NCBI RefSeq assembly: GCF_008727795.1
Contig: NZ_CP044222.1
Location: 1,674,001-1,738,000, forward strand
Reading direction: 5' to 3'
Source of the DNA: Nitrincola iocasae
GTDB lineage: Bacteria > Pseudomonadota > Gammaproteobacteria > Pseudomonadales > Balneatricaceae
Length of the DNA: 64,000 nt
Under the pieces are notes generated by a model. That model saw nothing but the letters and a program-made list of their open reading frames with translations. It did no database searches and was not told the DNA's origin. Numbering within the stretch: position 1 is the stretch's first letter; the number at the start of each line of letters is the position of its first letter. Shown one piece after another: positions 34,485 through 44,340 of this stretch. The position numbers and the translations under genes were made by a program.

Positions 34485-35666
34485 ATGAGTGACTCTATAG
34501 TAATCGTGGCCGCAGCCAGAACCCCAATGGGTGGCTTGCAGGGTAAGCTTGCTAATGTGCGTACCCCGGACTTGGGTGGCGTTGCCATAAAGGCCGCACT
34601 ACAGCGCTCAGGCCTGAGGGCGGAGCAGGTGGATGAGGTGGTGATGGGTTGTGTGTTGCCCGCAGGGCTGGGACAGGCTCCGGCTCGGCAGGCGGCATTG
34701 AAAGCCGGTCTACCTATCTCCACCGGCTGCACAACCATCAATAAGATGTGTGGTTCCGGCATGAAGGCGGTGATGTTGGCGCACGACCAGATCATGGCAG
34801 GCAGTGCCAGAGTGATGATTGCCGGTGGTATGGAGAATATGAGCCAGTCTCCCTACTTGTTGCCGAAAGTACGTGAAGGCTTGCGCATGGGTCATGCTAG
34901 CGTGCTGGATCATATGTTTCTCGATGGTCTGGAGGATGCCTACGAAGGCGGGCTGATGGGGAGTTTTGCACAGCGCTCTGCCGATGCGAGTGCCATCACT
35001 CGGGAAGCGATGGATGATTTCGCTATAGCGTCACTGGAAAAATCCCTGGCAGCCATTGAATCAGGAACCTTTGTAGATGAAATTGCACCAGTAACAGTTA
35101 CGGGCCGGACGGGCGATTCGGTGGTTGATATAGATGAGCAGCCGGGTAAGGCTCGACTGGATAAAATTCGTAGTTTGCGACCAGCTTTTGCCAAAGACGG
35201 TACGGTGACTGCCGCCAACTCCAGTTCTATATCGGATGGTGCGTCAGCATTGGTGTTGATGAGAGCGTCAGATGCACAACTACAGGAGGGCGTTCAGCCA
35301 CTGGCAAAGATTGTTGCTCATGCAACCCATGCGCAGCTTCCGGCCGAATTCACTCTGGCTCCCATAGGGGCTATTGAAAAGGTACTGGAGAAAGCTGGTT
35401 GGACTAAGGAAAGCGTTGATCTATTTGAAATCAATGAGGCGTTTGCCGTTGTAACGCTGCTAGCCAAGCAGGCCCTGGGGTTAGATCCTGCTAAGGTCAA
35501 TGTCAAAGGGGGAGCCTGTGCTTTGGGTCACCCGATAGGCTCCAGTGGTTCGCGTATTCTGGTGACGCTTTTGTATGCTATGAAGCAGCGTGGTTTGAAG
35601 CGAGGTATTGCATCCTTGTGTATTGGTGGAGGAGAGGCGACAGCTGTGGCGGTTGAGTTGGTTTGA
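34485..35666 (+). CDS. Thiolase family acetyl-CoA acyltransferase
   Basis: 393 residues, the usual thiolase length. Nucleophile Cys in NKMCGSGMKA (near 88), His in NEAFAV region (near 348 GHPIGSSGSRI), and second Cys in CIGGGEATAVA near the end. It either condenses two acetyl-CoA or cleaves acetoacetyl-CoA or 2-methylacetoacetyl-CoA. Acetoacetate from LiuE and isoleucine-derived 2-methylacetoacetyl-CoA are both plausible substrates here. It is the last gene of the ABC transporter operon (48 bases after livM) and converges with the AraC gene ten bases on. Confidence 0.92.
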   Translation: MSDSIVIVAAARTPMGGLQGKLANVRTPDLGGVAIKAALQRSGLRAEQVDEVVMGCVLPAGLGQAPARQAALKAGLPISTGCTTINKMCGSGMKAVMLAHDQIMAGSARVMIAGGMENMSQSPYLLPKVREGLRMGHASVLDHMFLDGLEDAYEGGLMGSFAQRSADASAITREAMDDFAIASLEKSLAAIESGTFVDEIAPVTVTGRTGDSVVDIDEQPGKARLDKIRSLRPAFAKDGTVTAANSSSISDGASALVLMRASDAQLQEGVQPLAKIVAHATHAQLPAEFTLAPIGAIEKVLEKAGWTKESVDLFEINEAFAVVTLLAKQALGLDPAKVNVKGGACALGHPIGSSGSRILVTLLYAMKQRGLKRGIASLCIGGGEATAVAVELV

Positions 35667-35676
35667 TCAGTGAGCT

Positions 35677-36576
35677 TTATTCCTTATAGGTTGCCTTGCC
35701 AAGCCGTATGCCGCGGTATTGGCTGGGCGAAATCCCCATGACCTTGCTAAAGGCCCTGGAAAAGTAATAGGCATCTTCGTAGCCTAATGCCCAGGCTACT
35801 TCGCTGATGCGTTGGTCAGTGATATCCAGTAAGTGGCAAGCACGCTCAATTTTCATGCGAATAAAATCATTAATGGGTGTGCTGCCAGTCAGGTGTTTGT
35901 AGCGCTTAATAAAGTGATATTTGGATAGGTTGGCAGCTGCGGCCAGGGTATCGATATCCAGTGTTTCATGCACGCGCGTCAACATCAGGGTTTGGATGGT
36001 CTCCATGTTGAAGCTTTGATCAAAATGATGTCGGGCCTGGGTTTGCAGTAAGGATATGTGGGTGAGTATTTGCCGCAATAAGCTGCAAACATGCAGGTAA
36101 GATTGAAATAACTGGCTGGTTTTTCTCAGATCCAACAGGGACTCAAAATCTGCAGCCAGGCGTGAATGCAGGCCAAGCTTGATTACCGGGGATTGAATAG
36201 GGTTGTCCAGGTGGCGAATGAATTCTGGTGCCAGTGTGCCATCGCAATGAACCCAGTAGATGCTCCAGGGGTTGTTGTCTTTGGCTTGGTAGCTGTGGAT
36301 TTGCTCTTTGGGGAGAACAACCAGGTCACCTGCTTGGATTCTGTGCTCAGATTCACCTATACGTAATACACCCTGGCCTTTAACGCAATATATGAATAGA
36401 AAATCGTCATGGCGTGTGCGCGACATACCATGACCACTGGCCTGTTTGTAAAAACCCATAGCCAAAGGGTAGAGGTCTTTACTAAGTGGGTGTTGAGAAA
36501 GTTCACTAACGACGCGCCTTGGTAGCACAAAACGTATGCTCCCTGGTGGAATCGGCCAGGTTGATGGTTGGCTCAT
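35677..36576 (-). CDS. AraC-family transcriptional regulator
   Basis: 299 residues from ATG 36576 (a TTG at 36591 would add five residues). An N-terminal cupin-like sensor (about 60-115: DDFLFIYCVKGQGVLRI, HRIQAGDLVVLPKEQIHSY) precedes two C-terminal helix-turn-helix units: LDIDTLAAAANLSKYHFIK and ISEVAWALGYEDAYYFSRAF with the PSQYR ending. The sensor probably binds a pathway intermediate. It is divergent from the mmsA operon and shares its 229-base upstream region, the position of the known activator MmsR in Pseudomonas. MmsR-like function is likely but unproven. Confidence 0.88.
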   Translation of the reverse strand: MSQPSTWPIPPGSIRFVLPRRVVSELSQHPLSKDLYPLAMGFYKQASGHGMSRTRHDDFLFIYCVKGQGVLRIGESEHRIQAGDLVVLPKEQIHSYQAKDNNPWSIYWVHCDGTLAPEFIRHLDNPIQSPVIKLGLHSRLAADFESLLDLRKTSQLFQSYLHVCSLLRQILTHISLLQTQARHHFDQSFNMETIQTLMLTRVHETLDIDTLAAAANLSKYHFIKRYKHLTGSTPINDFIRMKIERACHLLDITDQRISEVAWALGYEDAYYFSRAFSKVMGISPSQYRGIRLGKATYKE

Positions 36577-36596
36577 AGAGGCTGGATCCAAATTGA

Positions 36597-36608
36597 TTTA
36601 CGTTTAGG
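36597..36608. promoter_or_regulatory. Degenerate LiuR-like half-site in the AraC/mmsA divergent region
   Basis: TTTACGTTTAGG matches one half of the LiuR box only and lies about 20 bases upstream of the AraC start. It may be chance. Confidence 0.25.
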
Positions 36609-36722
36609 TGGTTTTTATCTTAGTGATAGCAATATAGTCCATCACCTTAACAATTTATTCAATCATTCAGGGGCAGTTATCATGATAAAACATATAGGTA
36701 TTGAAAAACGCCTGATTAGTGA

Positions 36723-36738
36723 TTAACGTTAACGTAAA
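36723..36738. promoter_or_regulatory. LiuR-type operator before mmsA
   Basis: TTAACGTTAACGTAAA is identical to the 16-base site before liuR at 27701 and lies 68 bases upstream of the mmsA ATG. It links the valine operon to LiuR. Confidence 0.75.
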
Positions 36739-36805
36739 GGTAAAAAAAATAATTCTTCAGGTAAAGTCATTTAAGACAATAACAATAAAACCAGAGAGAA
36801 CGACT

Positions 36806-38299
36806 ATGACACAACAAGTACCCCTGCTGATTAATGGTGAAATGGTTCAGAGCCTAACCTCTGAGTGGATTCCGGTTACCGACCCTGCCACACAAGCGGT
36901 GATAGCACAGGTGCCTTGTGCGACCTCGCAAGAAGTGGATGATGCGATTGCTGCCGCTAAAACAGCATTTGAAATCTGGAAGGAAGTCCCTGTATCAGAA
37001 CGCGCCAGGTTAATGCTGCGCTATCAAGCCTTGTTAAAAGAGCATCATGATGAACTGGCCACTATCTTAAGTAGTGAAACCGGTAAAACCTTTGAGGATG
37101 CCAAGGGTGATGTCTGGCGCGGTATTGAAGTGGTCGAGCATGCCTGCAATGTTGCTTCCTTAAGTATGGGGGAAACGGTTGAGAATGTAGCCCGTAAAGT
37201 GGATTGCTACAGCTACACCCAACCTTTAGGCGTGTGTGTGGGGATCACGCCGTTTAACTTCCCCGCCATGATTCCCTTGTGGATGTTCCCGATGGCCATC
37301 GCCTGTGGCAATACCTTTGTGCTGAAACCCTCAGAGCAGGATCCGCTGACGCCGATGCGTTTGGCCGAACTGTTTCAGGAAGCCGGTGCGCCTGCAGGCT
37401 TGTTGCAGGTGGTTCACGGTACTAAAGATGTTGTAAACCAGCTGTTAGTCCATCCCGATACCCCGGCCATTTCTTTTGTGGGTTCGGTGGCTGTGGGTGA
37501 ACATATTTACAAAACCGGCACAGATCATATGAAACGTGTACAGGCCTTTGCCGGTGCCAAAAACCATATGGTGATTATGCCGGATGCGCAGAAATCCCAT
37601 GTCATTAATAATCTGGTAGGTGCATCAGTGGGGGCCGCGGGTCAGCGTTGCATGGCGATCTCGGTGGCGGTATTTGTGGGTGAAGCACGCCAGTGGATTC
37701 CGGAGTTACGTGATGCGCTGGCGAAGGTTCGCCCAGGTGCCTGGGATGACACTGAGGCAGGTTATGGGCCGTTGATCAATCCTCAGGCGAAACAACGGGT
37801 GCTGCAATACATTCAGGAAGGCAAAGACGCCGGTGCAGAGTGCCTGCTTGATGGTAGCGATTGCACTGTCGAAGGTTTCCCGGAGGGTAACTGGGTTGGA
37901 CCGACCTTTTTCAGTGGTGTAACACCTGATATGTCTATTTATCGGGACGAGATTTTCGGCCCTGTGCTGGTGGCGATGGAAGTTGACAGCATCGAAGAGG
38001 CTATCGCGCTGATTAATGCCAATCCTTATGGTAATGGCACCTCGATCTTCACCGCTTCCGGTGCGGCTGCCCGCAAGTATCAGCATGAAATCCAGGTCGG
38101 TCAGGTGGGCATCAATGTGCCGGTACCTGTGCCGCTGCCATTTTTCTCCTTCACCGGATGGCGCAAGTCTTTCTACGGCGATCAGCATGCCTATGGCAAG
38201 CAAGCGGTGCGTTTCTATACCGAGACCAAAACCGTCACCGCACGTTGGTTTGAAGACGATCTGGCAACGGGTCCGAATATGACCATTCAATTGAAATAA
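36806..38299 (+). CDS. mmsA: CoA-acylating methylmalonate-semialdehyde dehydrogenase
   Basis: 497 residues from ATG 36806. An in-frame ATG at 36719 would lie on the operator and is rejected. Aldehyde dehydrogenase fold: NFPAMIPLWMFPMAIACGN (the Pro-rich signature of the CoA-acylating branch), cofactor loop SFVGSVAVGEHIY, and nucleophile Cys in GAAGQRCMAISV. MmsA lacks the general-base Glu of hydrolytic ALDHs, matching the sequence after FAGAKNH. It converts methylmalonate semialdehyde to propionyl-CoA and CO2, the last step of valine breakdown. Confidence 0.95.
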   Translation: MTQQVPLLINGEMVQSLTSEWIPVTDPATQAVIAQVPCATSQEVDDAIAAAKTAFEIWKEVPVSERARLMLRYQALLKEHHDELATILSSETGKTFEDAKGDVWRGIEVVEHACNVASLSMGETVENVARKVDCYSYTQPLGVCVGITPFNFPAMIPLWMFPMAIACGNTFVLKPSEQDPLTPMRLAELFQEAGAPAGLLQVVHGTKDVVNQLLVHPDTPAISFVGSVAVGEHIYKTGTDHMKRVQAFAGAKNHMVIMPDAQKSHVINNLVGASVGAAGQRCMAISVAVFVGEARQWIPELRDALAKVRPGAWDDTEAGYGPLINPQAKQRVLQYIQEGKDAGAECLLDGSDCTVEGFPEGNWVGPTFFSGVTPDMSIYRDEIFGPVLVAMEVDSIEEAIALINANPYGNGTSIFTASGAAARKYQHEIQVGQVGINVPVPVPLPFFSFTGWRKSFYGDQHAYGKQAVRFYTETKTVTARWFEDDLATGPNMTIQLK

Positions 38300-38342
38300 A
38301 TCCGGATTGCACAAACGGCACGGGGTGCCTGTGGAGGTAGGA

Positions 38343-39497
38343 ATGGACTTTGAACTGAATGAAGATCAGATTGCTTTTGCCGATATGGCGACAGCTTTCG
38401 CACGCAATGAACTTGAGCCGCATGCGGCTGAGTGGGATCAAAACGCATTTTTTCCGCTGGAGGTTATACGCAAAGCCGGTGAAATGGGCTTTGCATCCAT
38501 CTATGCACCCGAGGCGGTAGGTGGGCTTGGCTTAAGCCGTCTGGATGCCAGTATCATTTTTGAACGCCTGTCGATGGGCTGTACCTCAACGACAGCCTAT
38601 CTGACCATTCATAACATGGTCACCTGGATGGTCACCAGTTTTGGCAAGCCGGAGGTGCTGGACACCTATGCCTCGGCGCTCGTCAGCGCGGAGAAACTGG
38701 GCTCCTACTGCCTTACAGAACCCAATGCGGGTTCTGATGCGGCGTCCTTAAAAACCACCGCTCAACGTGATGGCGACCACTACGTGTTGAATGGCAGTAA
38801 GGTGTTTATATCCGGCGCTGGCAGTACCGATGTACTGGTAGTAATGGCACGTACCGGCGGTCCCGGTGCCAGAGGGGTTTCGGCCTTTGTGGTGGATGCC
38901 CAGAGTGAGGGTATCAGCTATGGTCGTAGTGAAGACAAGATGGGCTGGAATTGCCAGCCCACCCGCATGATTACCTTTGATGACGTTAAGGTGCCGGTTT
39001 CACATCTTCTCAGTGAAGAAGGTGAAGGGTTTGTATTGGCAATGAAAGGCCTGGATGGTGGGCGCATTAATATTGCGTCCTGTTCGGTGGGTACGGCCCA
39101 GCAGGCATTGAATCTGGCACGAAACTATCTGCTGGAACGTAAGCAGTTCGGCAAGCAGATTGGCGACTTTCAGGGGCTGCAGTTTCGTTTGGCCGATATG
39201 GCCACCGAACTGGTTGCGGCACGCCAACTCGTGCGGCTGGCCGCCAGTAAACTGGACCGTCAGGATGCTGATGCCACCACCTATTGCGCCATGGCCAAGC
39301 GCTTTGCCACCGATGTGGGTTTCCGTGTTTGCGATGAAGCGCTGCAGCTATTTGGTGGTTATGGCTATATCAAAGAGTACCCGCTGGAGCGTTTTGTTAG
39401 AGATACCCGGGTTCACCGCATTCTGGAAGGGACCAATGAGGTTATGCGGGTGATTATAGGCCGCCGTTTATTGGCGGATACTGATAGCGAATTTTAG
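38343..39497 (+). CDS. Acyl-CoA dehydrogenase, probably isobutyryl-CoA dehydrogenase
   Basis: 384 residues from ATG 38343, with a near-perfect GGAGGTAGGA site. FAD-type ACAD: SYCLTEPNAGSDAASLK, KVFISGAGSTDV, QLFGGYGYIKEYPLERFVRD and the catalytic Glu in LEGTNEVMRV. Place in the mms operon implies oxidation of isobutyryl-CoA to methacrylyl-CoA. The residue composition resembles ACAD8-type enzymes, but substrate is inferred from context. Confidence 0.88.
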   Translation: MDFELNEDQIAFADMATAFARNELEPHAAEWDQNAFFPLEVIRKAGEMGFASIYAPEAVGGLGLSRLDASIIFERLSMGCTSTTAYLTIHNMVTWMVTSFGKPEVLDTYASALVSAEKLGSYCLTEPNAGSDAASLKTTAQRDGDHYVLNGSKVFISGAGSTDVLVVMARTGGPGARGVSAFVVDAQSEGISYGRSEDKMGWNCQPTRMITFDDVKVPVSHLLSEEGEGFVLAMKGLDGGRINIASCSVGTAQQALNLARNYLLERKQFGKQIGDFQGLQFRLADMATELVAARQLVRLAASKLDRQDADATTYCAMAKRFATDVGFRVCDEALQLFGGYGYIKEYPLERFVRDTRVHRILEGTNEVMRVIIGRRLLADTDSEF

Positions 39498-39506
39498 GAG
39501 TAGGGC

Positions 39507-40283
39507 ATGACTGACGCATTGTTACTGGAAAAACGTGGCCACATCGCCATTTTGACGCTGAATAACCTGCCTGCCAACACCTGGACGGCAGAGAGTTTGC
39601 AGGCATTAATCGACACAGTGGAAGCCCTGAATGAAGACAAAGCCATCTGGAGTCTGGTGATCACCAGTGCCAGCGACAAGTTTTTTTCTGCAGGTGCGGA
39701 TCTGAAGCTGTTTGCTGATGGCAATCGCGAAGTAGCTCACGATATGGCTGTGTTGTTCGGTCGGGCTTTTGAAACCCTAAGCCGCTTCAGAGGGGTATCC
39801 ATTGCCGCCATCAACGGCTATGCCATGGGTGGAGGCCTGGAGGTGGCACTGGCCTGTGATCTGCGTATTGCCGAAGAACAAGCTAAAATGGCCTTGCCTG
39901 AAGCCAAAGTAGGCTTGCTGCCCTGCGCGGGTGGCACCCAAAACCTGACCCTGTTGGTGGGTGAAGGTTGGGCGAAGCGGATGATTCTCTGTGGTGAACA
40001 GGTTGATGCCGCCAAAGCCCTGTCGATAGGTCTGGTTGAAGAAGTGGTGTCGCAGGGTCAGGCCTTCAATCAGGCGTTGGCCTTGGCTGAACAGGTCGGA
40101 CAACAAAGTCCATCGTCTGTCACCGCCTGTAAAAAACTGATTCAAAATAATCGCCATGCGCCTTTTGCACAGGGCTATATTCTTGAGCGCGAGTGGTTTG
40201 TGGATCTGTTCAAAACCGAAGACCAGCGCGAAGGGGTCAATGCCTTCCTGGAAAAGCGTAAGCCCCAGTGGAAAAATCGTTGA
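39507..40283 (+). CDS. Enoyl-CoA hydratase (methacrylyl-CoA hydratase role)
   Basis: 258-residue crotonase. Both catalytic-Glu regions are present: GYAMGGGLEVALACDLRIAE and ALPEAKVGLLPCAGGTQ, along with the oxyanion SAGADLKLF. It would hydrate methacrylyl-CoA to 3-hydroxyisobutyryl-CoA. It follows the acyl-CoA dehydrogenase by nine bases with GGAG upstream. Confidence 0.88.
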   Translation: MTDALLLEKRGHIAILTLNNLPANTWTAESLQALIDTVEALNEDKAIWSLVITSASDKFFSAGADLKLFADGNREVAHDMAVLFGRAFETLSRFRGVSIAAINGYAMGGGLEVALACDLRIAEEQAKMALPEAKVGLLPCAGGTQNLTLLVGEGWAKRMILCGEQVDAAKALSIGLVEEVVSQGQAFNQALALAEQVGQQSPSSVTACKKLIQNNRHAPFAQGYILEREWFVDLFKTEDQREGVNAFLEKRKPQWKNR

Positions 40284-40307
40284 GATGCTGCACACAAGGA
40301 GCCGCAG

Positions 40308-41411
40308 ATGAGTTGTGTCCTGTTTTTTGAACACCCTACGGCGGGTGATCAGTGTATTGCTGAAATTCGCCTGAATGCCGAAAAAAGCCTGAATGCGCTG
40401 ACACTGGATATGATCGATCTGATGTTACCGCAGCTGCAAAAGTGGCGGGATGATCCGCGCATTAGTGCGGTATTTCTCGACAGTGCCGGGGAAAAAGCCT
40501 TCTGTGCTGGCGGTGATGTAGTCAAACTTTACCGCGCCATTACTGAAAAAACCAACAGCCGTTTTCCGGAAGACTTTTTTACCCGCGAATACCAACTGGA
40601 TTATGTTCTGCATACTTACCCCAAGCCGGTGATTTGCTGGGGCAGTGGTATCGTGATGGGGGGCGGTATGGGGTTGCTCAGTGGCTGTAGTCACCGGGTA
40701 GTGACCGAAACCTCCTATCTGGCAATGCCGGAAATCACCATCGGACTCTACCCGGATGTGGGTGGCAGCTGGTTTCTGAACCGTATGCCCGGTAAGACCG
40801 GTTTGTTTTTAGGGCTCACAGGTAATCCCATCAATGCGGCTGATGCACTGTTTTTAGGGCTTGGTGACCGTGCCGTGCGCAAGGATCTGCGTGACACCCT
40901 GATGCAGCGCCTGCAGGCATCCAGCTGGCAGCTACCGGCGACGCAGGTTATCGATGCAATCCTGCGTGAACTGGAAGCTGAATCGGCTGCCACTTTTGCC
41001 GATATGCCAGCACCGATTAAAGCCCATCAAGGCTTAATACGTGAGTTGATGGATCAGGACTCTGTGGCTGAAATTCAGGCTGCGCTACTGGCGATTGAAA
41101 CAGACGATAAATGGGTGTTGCGGGCACAAAAAGCGCTGCAGCAGGGTAGCCCCGTTTCGGTTCATATGATCGCTCGTCAACTGCAGCGTTGTCGACACCT
41201 GTCGCTAAAAGAGGTGTTTCAGCAAGAATTGAATCTCTCTGTACAGTGCTGTCGTCATCGTGAGTTTCCGGAAGGCGTGCGTGCCTTGCTGGTGGATAAG
41301 GACAATCAACCCAAATGGACCTATGCATCGGTTGAAGCCGTTGATCCAGGGTTCATCGATGCCTTGTTTGAATCCCCCTGGTCAGGAGCGCACCCCTTGC
41401 AAGATCTGTAG
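40308..41411 (+). CDS. 3-hydroxyisobutyryl-CoA hydrolase (crotonase fold)
   Basis: 367 residues, longer than a hydratase and matching the HIBCH/ECH_2 family: AFCAGGDVVKLYRA, FFTREYQLDYVLHTYPKPVI, GIVMGGGMGLLSGCSHRV and MPEITIGLYPDVGGSWFLNR. The TREYQLDY and YPDVGGS segments distinguish hydrolases from hydratases. It releases 3-hydroxyisobutyrate from its CoA ester, giving the substrate of the next enzyme, MmsB. The C-terminal ~100 residues form the family's extra helical domain. Confidence 0.9.
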   Translation: MSCVLFFEHPTAGDQCIAEIRLNAEKSLNALTLDMIDLMLPQLQKWRDDPRISAVFLDSAGEKAFCAGGDVVKLYRAITEKTNSRFPEDFFTREYQLDYVLHTYPKPVICWGSGIVMGGGMGLLSGCSHRVVTETSYLAMPEITIGLYPDVGGSWFLNRMPGKTGLFLGLTGNPINAADALFLGLGDRAVRKDLRDTLMQRLQASSWQLPATQVIDAILRELEAESAATFADMPAPIKAHQGLIRELMDQDSVAEIQAALLAIETDDKWVLRAQKALQQGSPVSVHMIARQLQRCRHLSLKEVFQQELNLSVQCCRHREFPEGVRALLVDKDNQPKWTYASVEAVDPGFIDALFESPWSGAHPLQDL

Positions 41412-41463
41412 TTAGTGAAAAATCAGAGAACAGCCGTATAAAAACAACAAGAGGTTATATGTT

Positions 41464-42348
41464 ATGGCAACAATAGGATTTATCGGTTTAGGCAATATGG
41501 GTGGCCCAATGGCCGCTAACCTGGCAAAAGCCGGTCACAGTGTGCAGGCATTTGATCTGTCAGCCGAGGCGCTATCAGCGGCGACAGCCGCCGGATGTCG
41601 ACAAGCTGAATCAGCACAGGATGCGGTTAAGGGTGCGGCGATGGTGATTACCATGCTACCCGCCGGTAAACATGTTAAAAGCCTGTTACTTGAAGGTGAT
41701 GCACCGTTGTTTGAGCATCTGGAAGACGGTGCGCTGGTGATAGATTGTTCCACCATCGACGTACATACCGCGCGTGAAATTGCCGCCGCAGCTCAGCAAC
41801 GGCAGATTGATTTTATCGATGCGCCGGTATCGGGAGGGGTCGGTGGTGCACAAGCAGGTACTCTGACCTTTATTGTCGGTGGTTCTGCTGAACAGTATGC
41901 AACAGCATTACCCGTATTACAGGCGATGGGAAAAAATATTTTTCATGCCGGGGAGCATGGCGCCGGTCAGATTGCCAAGGCATGCAATAACATGATGCTG
42001 GCTATCCTTATGGCGGGAACCTGTGAAGCCCTGAGCATGGGGGTCAAGAATGGCCTGGATCCAGCCGTACTGTCAGATATCATGAAACAAAGCTCCGGTA
42101 ATAACTGGGCGTTGCAGGTGTACAACCCGGTCCCGGGTGTTATGGACAATGTGCCAGCGTCACGTGATTACCAGGGTGGTTTTCAGGTGGACCTGATGTA
42201 TAAGGACCTGGGACTGGCGATGGATTTAAGCCAACAAAGCGCTTCAGCTACGCCCATGGGTTCAGCCGCTCGAGCACTGTTTAATCTGCATAAGAGCCAA
42301 GGTAATGGCGGGTTGGATTTCTCCAGTCTGATCCGCTTGTACCAGTGA
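41464..42348 (+). CDS. mmsB: 3-hydroxyisobutyrate dehydrogenase
   Basis: 294 residues of the beta-hydroxyacid dehydrogenase family. NAD site GFIGLGNMGGPMAANL (5-20), substrate loop DAPVSGGVGGAQAGTL (near 119-134), catalytic Lys in GQIAKACNNM (near 170). It oxidises 3-hydroxyisobutyrate to methylmalonate semialdehyde, feeding MmsA. The length is that of P. aeruginosa MmsB. Confidence 0.95.
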   Translation: MATIGFIGLGNMGGPMAANLAKAGHSVQAFDLSAEALSAATAAGCRQAESAQDAVKGAAMVITMLPAGKHVKSLLLEGDAPLFEHLEDGALVIDCSTIDVHTAREIAAAAQQRQIDFIDAPVSGGVGGAQAGTLTFIVGGSAEQYATALPVLQAMGKNIFHAGEHGAGQIAKACNNMMLAILMAGTCEALSMGVKNGLDPAVLSDIMKQSSGNNWALQVYNPVPGVMDNVPASRDYQGGFQVDLMYKDLGLAMDLSQQSASATPMGSAARALFNLHKSQGNGGLDFSSLIRLYQ

Positions 42349-42425
42349 TTCAGGGATGATCTACAGGCTGACCCGGTCCCAGGTTGGCCTCATCTCATTC
42401 AAAACAACAATAACAGAGGTGAATT

Positions 42426-44339
42426 ATGTCTTATGAGCAGGCCTATCAGGCAAGTTTGAGTGATCCTGAGTCTTACTGGGCAGAGCAAGCCCGGGCGCTG
42501 AGCTGGTTTAAAGCCCCTGAACAGCTGTTGGGTAAGACAGATCATGGCACGTATAACTGGTTTTCTGATGGTGAGCTGAATATCAGTTACCTGGCCTTGG
42601 ATGTTCAGATTGCTGAGGGTCGTGGTGACCAGGTTGCGCTGTATTACGACTCCCCTGTTACTCAGACCAAAGCAGCGATTACCTACACCGCCTTGCTACA
42701 GCAGGTTGAGCTGTTTGCCGGGGCGATGCAGCGGTTGGGCGTTACCCAAGGTGACAGGGTCGTCATCTATATGCCGATGATCCCCGAAGCGGCAGTGGCG
42801 ATGTTGGCCTGTGCACGGATTGGTGCGGTTCACTCCGTGGTTTTTGGAGGTTTTGCCGCCAACGAGCTGGCCATCCGTATTGATGATGCCGAACCCAAGC
42901 TTATTTTAACCGCTTCCTGTGGTATCGAGTTTGACAAAACCCTGGCGTACAAACCTTTGGTCGATAAGGCTATCGAGCTGGCCGCACATAAGCCTGCCTA
43001 CACCATTGTCTGTCAACGTCCCAGATTGCAGGCTGAGCTGAACCCGTCACGGGATCTGGACTGGTATGAATTTCAGGAAGGTGCGCAACCGGCTGCGGCC
43101 GTGCCGGTTAAAGGCTCGGACCCGCTTTATATCCTCTACACCTCCGGCACTACCGGTCAGCCCAAGGGTATAGTGCGTGATACGGGAGGGTATGCTGTCG
43201 CTTTGAAATATGCGCTGCAGCATGTGTATGGCATGCAAGCTGGTGATGTATGGTGGGGGGCTTCTGATATTGGCTGGGTGGTTGGCCATTCATTTATTGT
43301 TTATGGCCCGTTGATGGGTGGTTGTAGCTCAATATTTTATGAAGGCAAGCCTGTACGTACACCGGATGCCGGGGCTTTCTGGCGTTTGATCAGTGAATAT
43401 CGGGTTAATTCGATGTTCTGCGCCCCGACGGCCTATCGCGCTGTGCGCAAGGAAGATCCACAGGGCGACCTGGCTAAACAGTATGACCTGAGTAGTCTGC
43501 GCTGGATTTTTGTTGCCGGCGAAAAGCTGGATAGCAGCACCTACCAGTGGCTCAGTGAGCTGTTATCAGTGCCGGTGCTGGATCACTGGTGGCAAACCGA
43601 ATCAGGCTGGCCGATGACGGCTCCGATAATGGGTTGGCCTGATCCCTCGCCCGCACGTTCAGGTTCCACTAATAAGGCGATACCTGGCTATGATATCCGC
43701 GTTCTGGATGGTGAAGGCCATGAAATGCCTGCCAATGAAGCCGGAAATATATGCATTAAATTGCCCCTGCCACCGGGCTTTGCCTGGAGTATTTGGAACA
43801 ACGCTGAGCGCTTTAAGCAGGCTTATTTAACCAGCTTTCCGGGTTATTACCACACGGGTGATGGTGGCTATAAAGATGATGACGATTATATCTACATCAC
43901 CGGACGCACTGACGATGTGATTAATGTCTCCGGTCACCGCCTGTCAACGGGTGAAATGGAAGAGGTGGTGTCTGCCCATCCTCAGGTGGCGGAGTGTGCC
44001 GTGATCGGAGTAACCGATGCGCTTAAAGGTCAGTTACCTGTCGCATTGGTGGTACTCAAAGCTGACGCCGATATCAGTGATGCTGAGCTGGAAGCGCAGT
44101 TGGTCCATCAGGTGAGGGAGCAGGTGGGTGCGGTGGCCTGTTTTCACCGGGCTATCGTAGTCGCACGGCTACCCAAAACCCGTTCAGGTAAAATCCTGCG
44201 GGCGGTGTTGCGTAAAATTGCCGCCAATGAACACTATGCCATGCCTTCGACTATTGATGATGCCAGCATTTTACCCGAGGTTGAACAGGCACTTGCGGCG
44301 GCAGGCTTTATTGAAACTACAGTGAATAATGACGAATGA
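42426..44339 (+). CDS. prpE: Propionyl-CoA synthetase
   Basis: 637 residues, AcsA/PrpE-type ligase. P-loop YTSGTTGQPKGI, WWQTESGWPMTAP adenylate motif (Ser-Gly-Trp as in PrpE), YHTGDGGYKDDD and catalytic Lys in PKTRSGKILRAVL. PrpE-like openings are YDSPVT and the ARALSWF region near residue 23. It activates propionate made from or alongside valine breakdown. Acetate is an alternative substrate; the QTESGW context favours propionate. Confidence 0.88.
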   Translation: MSYEQAYQASLSDPESYWAEQARALSWFKAPEQLLGKTDHGTYNWFSDGELNISYLALDVQIAEGRGDQVALYYDSPVTQTKAAITYTALLQQVELFAGAMQRLGVTQGDRVVIYMPMIPEAAVAMLACARIGAVHSVVFGGFAANELAIRIDDAEPKLILTASCGIEFDKTLAYKPLVDKAIELAAHKPAYTIVCQRPRLQAELNPSRDLDWYEFQEGAQPAAAVPVKGSDPLYILYTSGTTGQPKGIVRDTGGYAVALKYALQHVYGMQAGDVWWGASDIGWVVGHSFIVYGPLMGGCSSIFYEGKPVRTPDAGAFWRLISEYRVNSMFCAPTAYRAVRKEDPQGDLAKQYDLSSLRWIFVAGEKLDSSTYQWLSELLSVPVLDHWWQTESGWPMTAPIMGWPDPSPARSGSTNKAIPGYDIRVLDGEGHEMPANEAGNICIKLPLPPGFAWSIWNNAERFKQAYLTSFPGYYHTGDGGYKDDDDYIYITGRTDDVINVSGHRLSTGEMEEVVSAHPQVAECAVIGVTDALKGQLPVALVVLKADADISDAELEAQLVHQVREQVGAVACFHRAIVVARLPKTRSGKILRAVLRKIAANEHYAMPSTIDDASILPEVEQALAAAGFIETTVNNDE

Positions 44340-44340
44340 T

